DNA from: Paenimyroides viscosum
GTDB taxonomy: Bacteria; Bacteroidota; Bacteroidia; Flavobacteriales; Flavobacteriaceae
Length of the DNA stretch: 41,504 nucleotides
Direction of reading: 5' to 3'
Assembly: GCF_003858535.1 (NCBI RefSeq)
Contig: NZ_RQTJ01000024.1
Coordinates: forward strand, 1 to 41,504
The notes under the pieces: generated by a model
Seen by the model: the letters and a program-made list of their open reading frames with translations, nothing else
What the model was told of the DNA's origin: nothing
The model's database searches: none
Shown here: positions 40,322-41,504 of the stretch, one piece after another
Layout: each line of letters starts with the position of its first letter
Position numbering within the stretch: the stretch's first letter is position 1
Translations under genes and position numbers: made by a program

Positions 40322-40450
40322 ATAATTTACCACAGATGCACAGATGAAAATGATATTCATTTAATTGTTTTAGATGCAACTTATTTTGTAGATCAAGCTA
40401 AAAAAAATTATTTAGATTAATAAAAAATCTGTGCATCTGTGGTTTATTGT
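40322..40450. repeat. Inverted-repeat element with 24-bp arms
   Basis: Arms at 40322-40345 and 40427-40450 match as inverted repeats over about 20 of 24 bases; the core ACCACAGATGCACAGAT is perfect for 17 bases. Each arm contains two copies of CACAGATG in tandem. The 81-bp interior is AT-rich and has no gene. It resembles dispersed REP or MITE-like elements of Bacteroidota. Confidence 0.75.
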
Positions 40451-40452
40451 AA

Positions 40453-41271
40453 TTAATACTGCTCTGTTGAATTAGGGAAGTCTTTTGATTTTACATCATC
40501 AACATACTGACCGATAGCTTTGGTCATATCTTCGTACAAATTCATGTATCTTCTTAAAAATTTCGGACTAAATTCATGCGTCATACCAATCATATCATGC
40601 ACTACTAAAACCTGACCGTCAACGCCGCCACCAGCTCCAATTCCAATAATAGGGATTGATACTTCTTGTGCGACTCTTGTAGCTAATGTTGCAGGAATTT
40701 TTTCTAAAACAATAGCAAAACATCCAATTTTCTCTAACATTTTAGCGTCTTCGATCAACTTTTCTGCTTCTTCCTCTTCTTTTGCTCTAACGGTGTATGT
40801 TCCGAATTTGTAAATCGATTGCGGTGTTAAACCTAAATGTCCCATAACAGGAACGCCGGCACCCAAAATCTTTTTAATTCCTTCTTTAATTTCTTTACCA
40901 CCTTCTAATTTTAAGGCATGAGCACCACTTTCTTTCATTACACGAATGGCAGATTCTAATGCTTTTTTAGAATCCGATTGATAAGTTCCAAAAGGTAAAT
41001 CAACCACTACCAAAGCACGCTCTACACCACGCACCACGCATGATGCATGATAAATCATTTGATCTAAAGTTATAGGTAAAGTAGTTTCATGACCCGCCAT
41101 TACGTTACTGGCAGAATCGCCCACCAAAATCACATCAACCCCCGCAGAATCTACAATTTTAGCCATGGTGTAATCATAAGCGGTAAGCATAGAGATTTTT
41201 TCTCCGTTTTGTTTCATATCAAAAAGTGACTTGGTGGTCACTATCTTATAATCTTTTTTAGCTACTGACAT
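40453..41271 (-). CDS. panB: 3-Methyl-2-oxobutanoate hydroxymethyltransferase
   Basis: First step of the pantothenate branch: adds a hydroxymethyl group from methylene-tetrahydrofolate to 2-oxoisovalerate. 272 residues, normal length. Visible motifs are [34 protein letters not shown] (Mg-binding aspartate in GDS), [39 protein letters not shown], and [20 protein letters not shown]. Some of the panC/panD genes usually nearby are absent here. It ends 9 bp or less from the inverted-repeat element. Confidence 0.97.
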   Translation of the reverse strand: MSVAKKDYKIVTTKSLFDMKQNGEKISMLTAYDYTMAKIVDSAGVDVILVGDSASNVMAGHETTLPITLDQMIYHASCVVRGVERALVVVDLPFGTYQSDSKKALESAIRVMKESGAHALKLEGGKEIKEGIKKILGAGVPVMGHLGLTPQSIYKFGTYTVRAKEEEEAEKLIEDAKMLEKIGCFAIVLEKIPATLATRVAQEVSIPIIGIGAGGGVDGQVLVVHDMIGMTHEFSPKFLRRYMNLYEDMTKAIGQYVDDVKSKDFPNSTEQY

Positions 41272-41373
41272 AACTGTAATAATTGTTGTTTAGTGGGGTA
41301 AAATTAGGCAAAAAGTTTAAGAAAAAGGTTATTAGCTATTATTTCTTGTTTTATCCTTACAACCCAATAACTT

Positions 41374-41381
41374 TAATTTTG
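41374..41381 (+). promoter_or_regulatory. -7 promoter element near the right edge
   Basis: TAATTTTG matches TAnnTTTG; a second match TACTTTTG lies at 41402-41409. Confidence 0.4.
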
Positions 41382-41422
41382 TGGAATACTACAATAAACA
41401 CTACTTTTGAGCAAAAATAATT

Positions 41423-41504
41423 ATGAAACAAATTATATCACTAACCCGTAGTGCATTATAGAAAAAGTTGCTCAAAAGATTAAAAATCAGTATATTGTAT
41501 TGAC
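41423..41504 (+). pseudogene. Possible broken gene start at the window edge
   Basis: A frame from the ATG at 41423 reads MKQIISLTRSAL and stops after 12 codons (TAG). In the next frame the sequence continues without stop as EKVAQKIKNQYIVLT to the window end, suggesting one gene with a frameshift, one base having been lost. The frame is too short to name a family. It is preceded by two -7 elements. Confidence 0.3.

Noticed and set aside
40060..40347. Plus-strand frame opposite the pseudouridine synthase gene
   Set aside because: Antisense to a certain gene with no protein-like features.
40307..40360. Longer N-terminus for the pseudouridine synthase
   Set aside because: It is encoded inside the inverted-repeat element and does not fit the family start MKSYSTKENLQVLYED.

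Overview
The window is a chromosomal segment of an AT-rich Bacteroidota, almost certainly a member of the Flavobacteriaceae. Evidence: two proteins with type IX secretion (T9SS) sorting domains (a type A domain on an M4 protease, a type B domain on a 640-residue repeat protein), lipoproteins of Bacteroidota style, Bacteroidota-restricted families (DUF4290 next to murA), repeated -7 promoter elements of the form TAnnTTTG, and no obvious Shine-Dalgarno sequences. I see no prophage, insertion sequence, CRISPR array or integrase. Most of it is ordinary core genome.

Layout. 1-3.3 kb: Nudix hydrolase (runs off the left edge) divergent from pyrE, an SRPBCC protein and lpdA. 3.3-7.6 kb: small secreted proteins, rmuC, a START-like protein, a class IV aminotransferase and YqgE. 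7.7-11.5 kb: HU, fmt-recQ (overlapping), and a NadR-like P-loop protein. 11.6-14.1 kb: DUF493-DUF4290-murA operon; MurA carries Asp where fosfomycin-sensitive enzymes have Cys. 15.6-16.2 kb: six tandem tRNA-Glu genes at a 102-bp period behind two good promoters, then rpsT and typA. 18.5-25.2 kb: htpG, two lipoproteins, a secreted thermolysin-like protease, an MgtC-like protein and a GNAT acetyltransferase. 25.2-30.7 kb: FKBP-like lipoprotein, an S4/methyltransferase/phosphoribosyltransferase operon, a T9SS type B protein and aroK. 30.8-31.2 kb: tRNA Lys-Leu-Lys-Lys. 31.3-36.3 kb: cyclophilin-like protein, DUF2200, a 592-residue conserved protein of unknown function, and a decaying crp-doxX-dinB operon. 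36.4-41.3 kb: comM, a membrane protein, YpfJ-like metallopeptidase, RluA-type synthase and panB. The right edge may carry the start of a broken gene.

The most interesting non-routine items are: compensatory base changes in the tRNA-Glu spacers that suggest a real spacer hairpin; the 592-residue cysteine-rich protein, with a QGGVG motif reminiscent of flavin TIM barrels, preceded by a TGAT-N4-ATCA box and 22-bp-period direct repeats; a frameshifted doxX next to a truncated dinB; and a 24-bp inverted-repeat element upstream of panB/rluA that looks like a dispersed genomic repeat. I did not find a clearly new multi-gene defence or metabolic system. Start sites were moved from the longest reading frame where promoter, terminator or family evidence required it (positions 1340, 5147, 11624, 38664, 40306).
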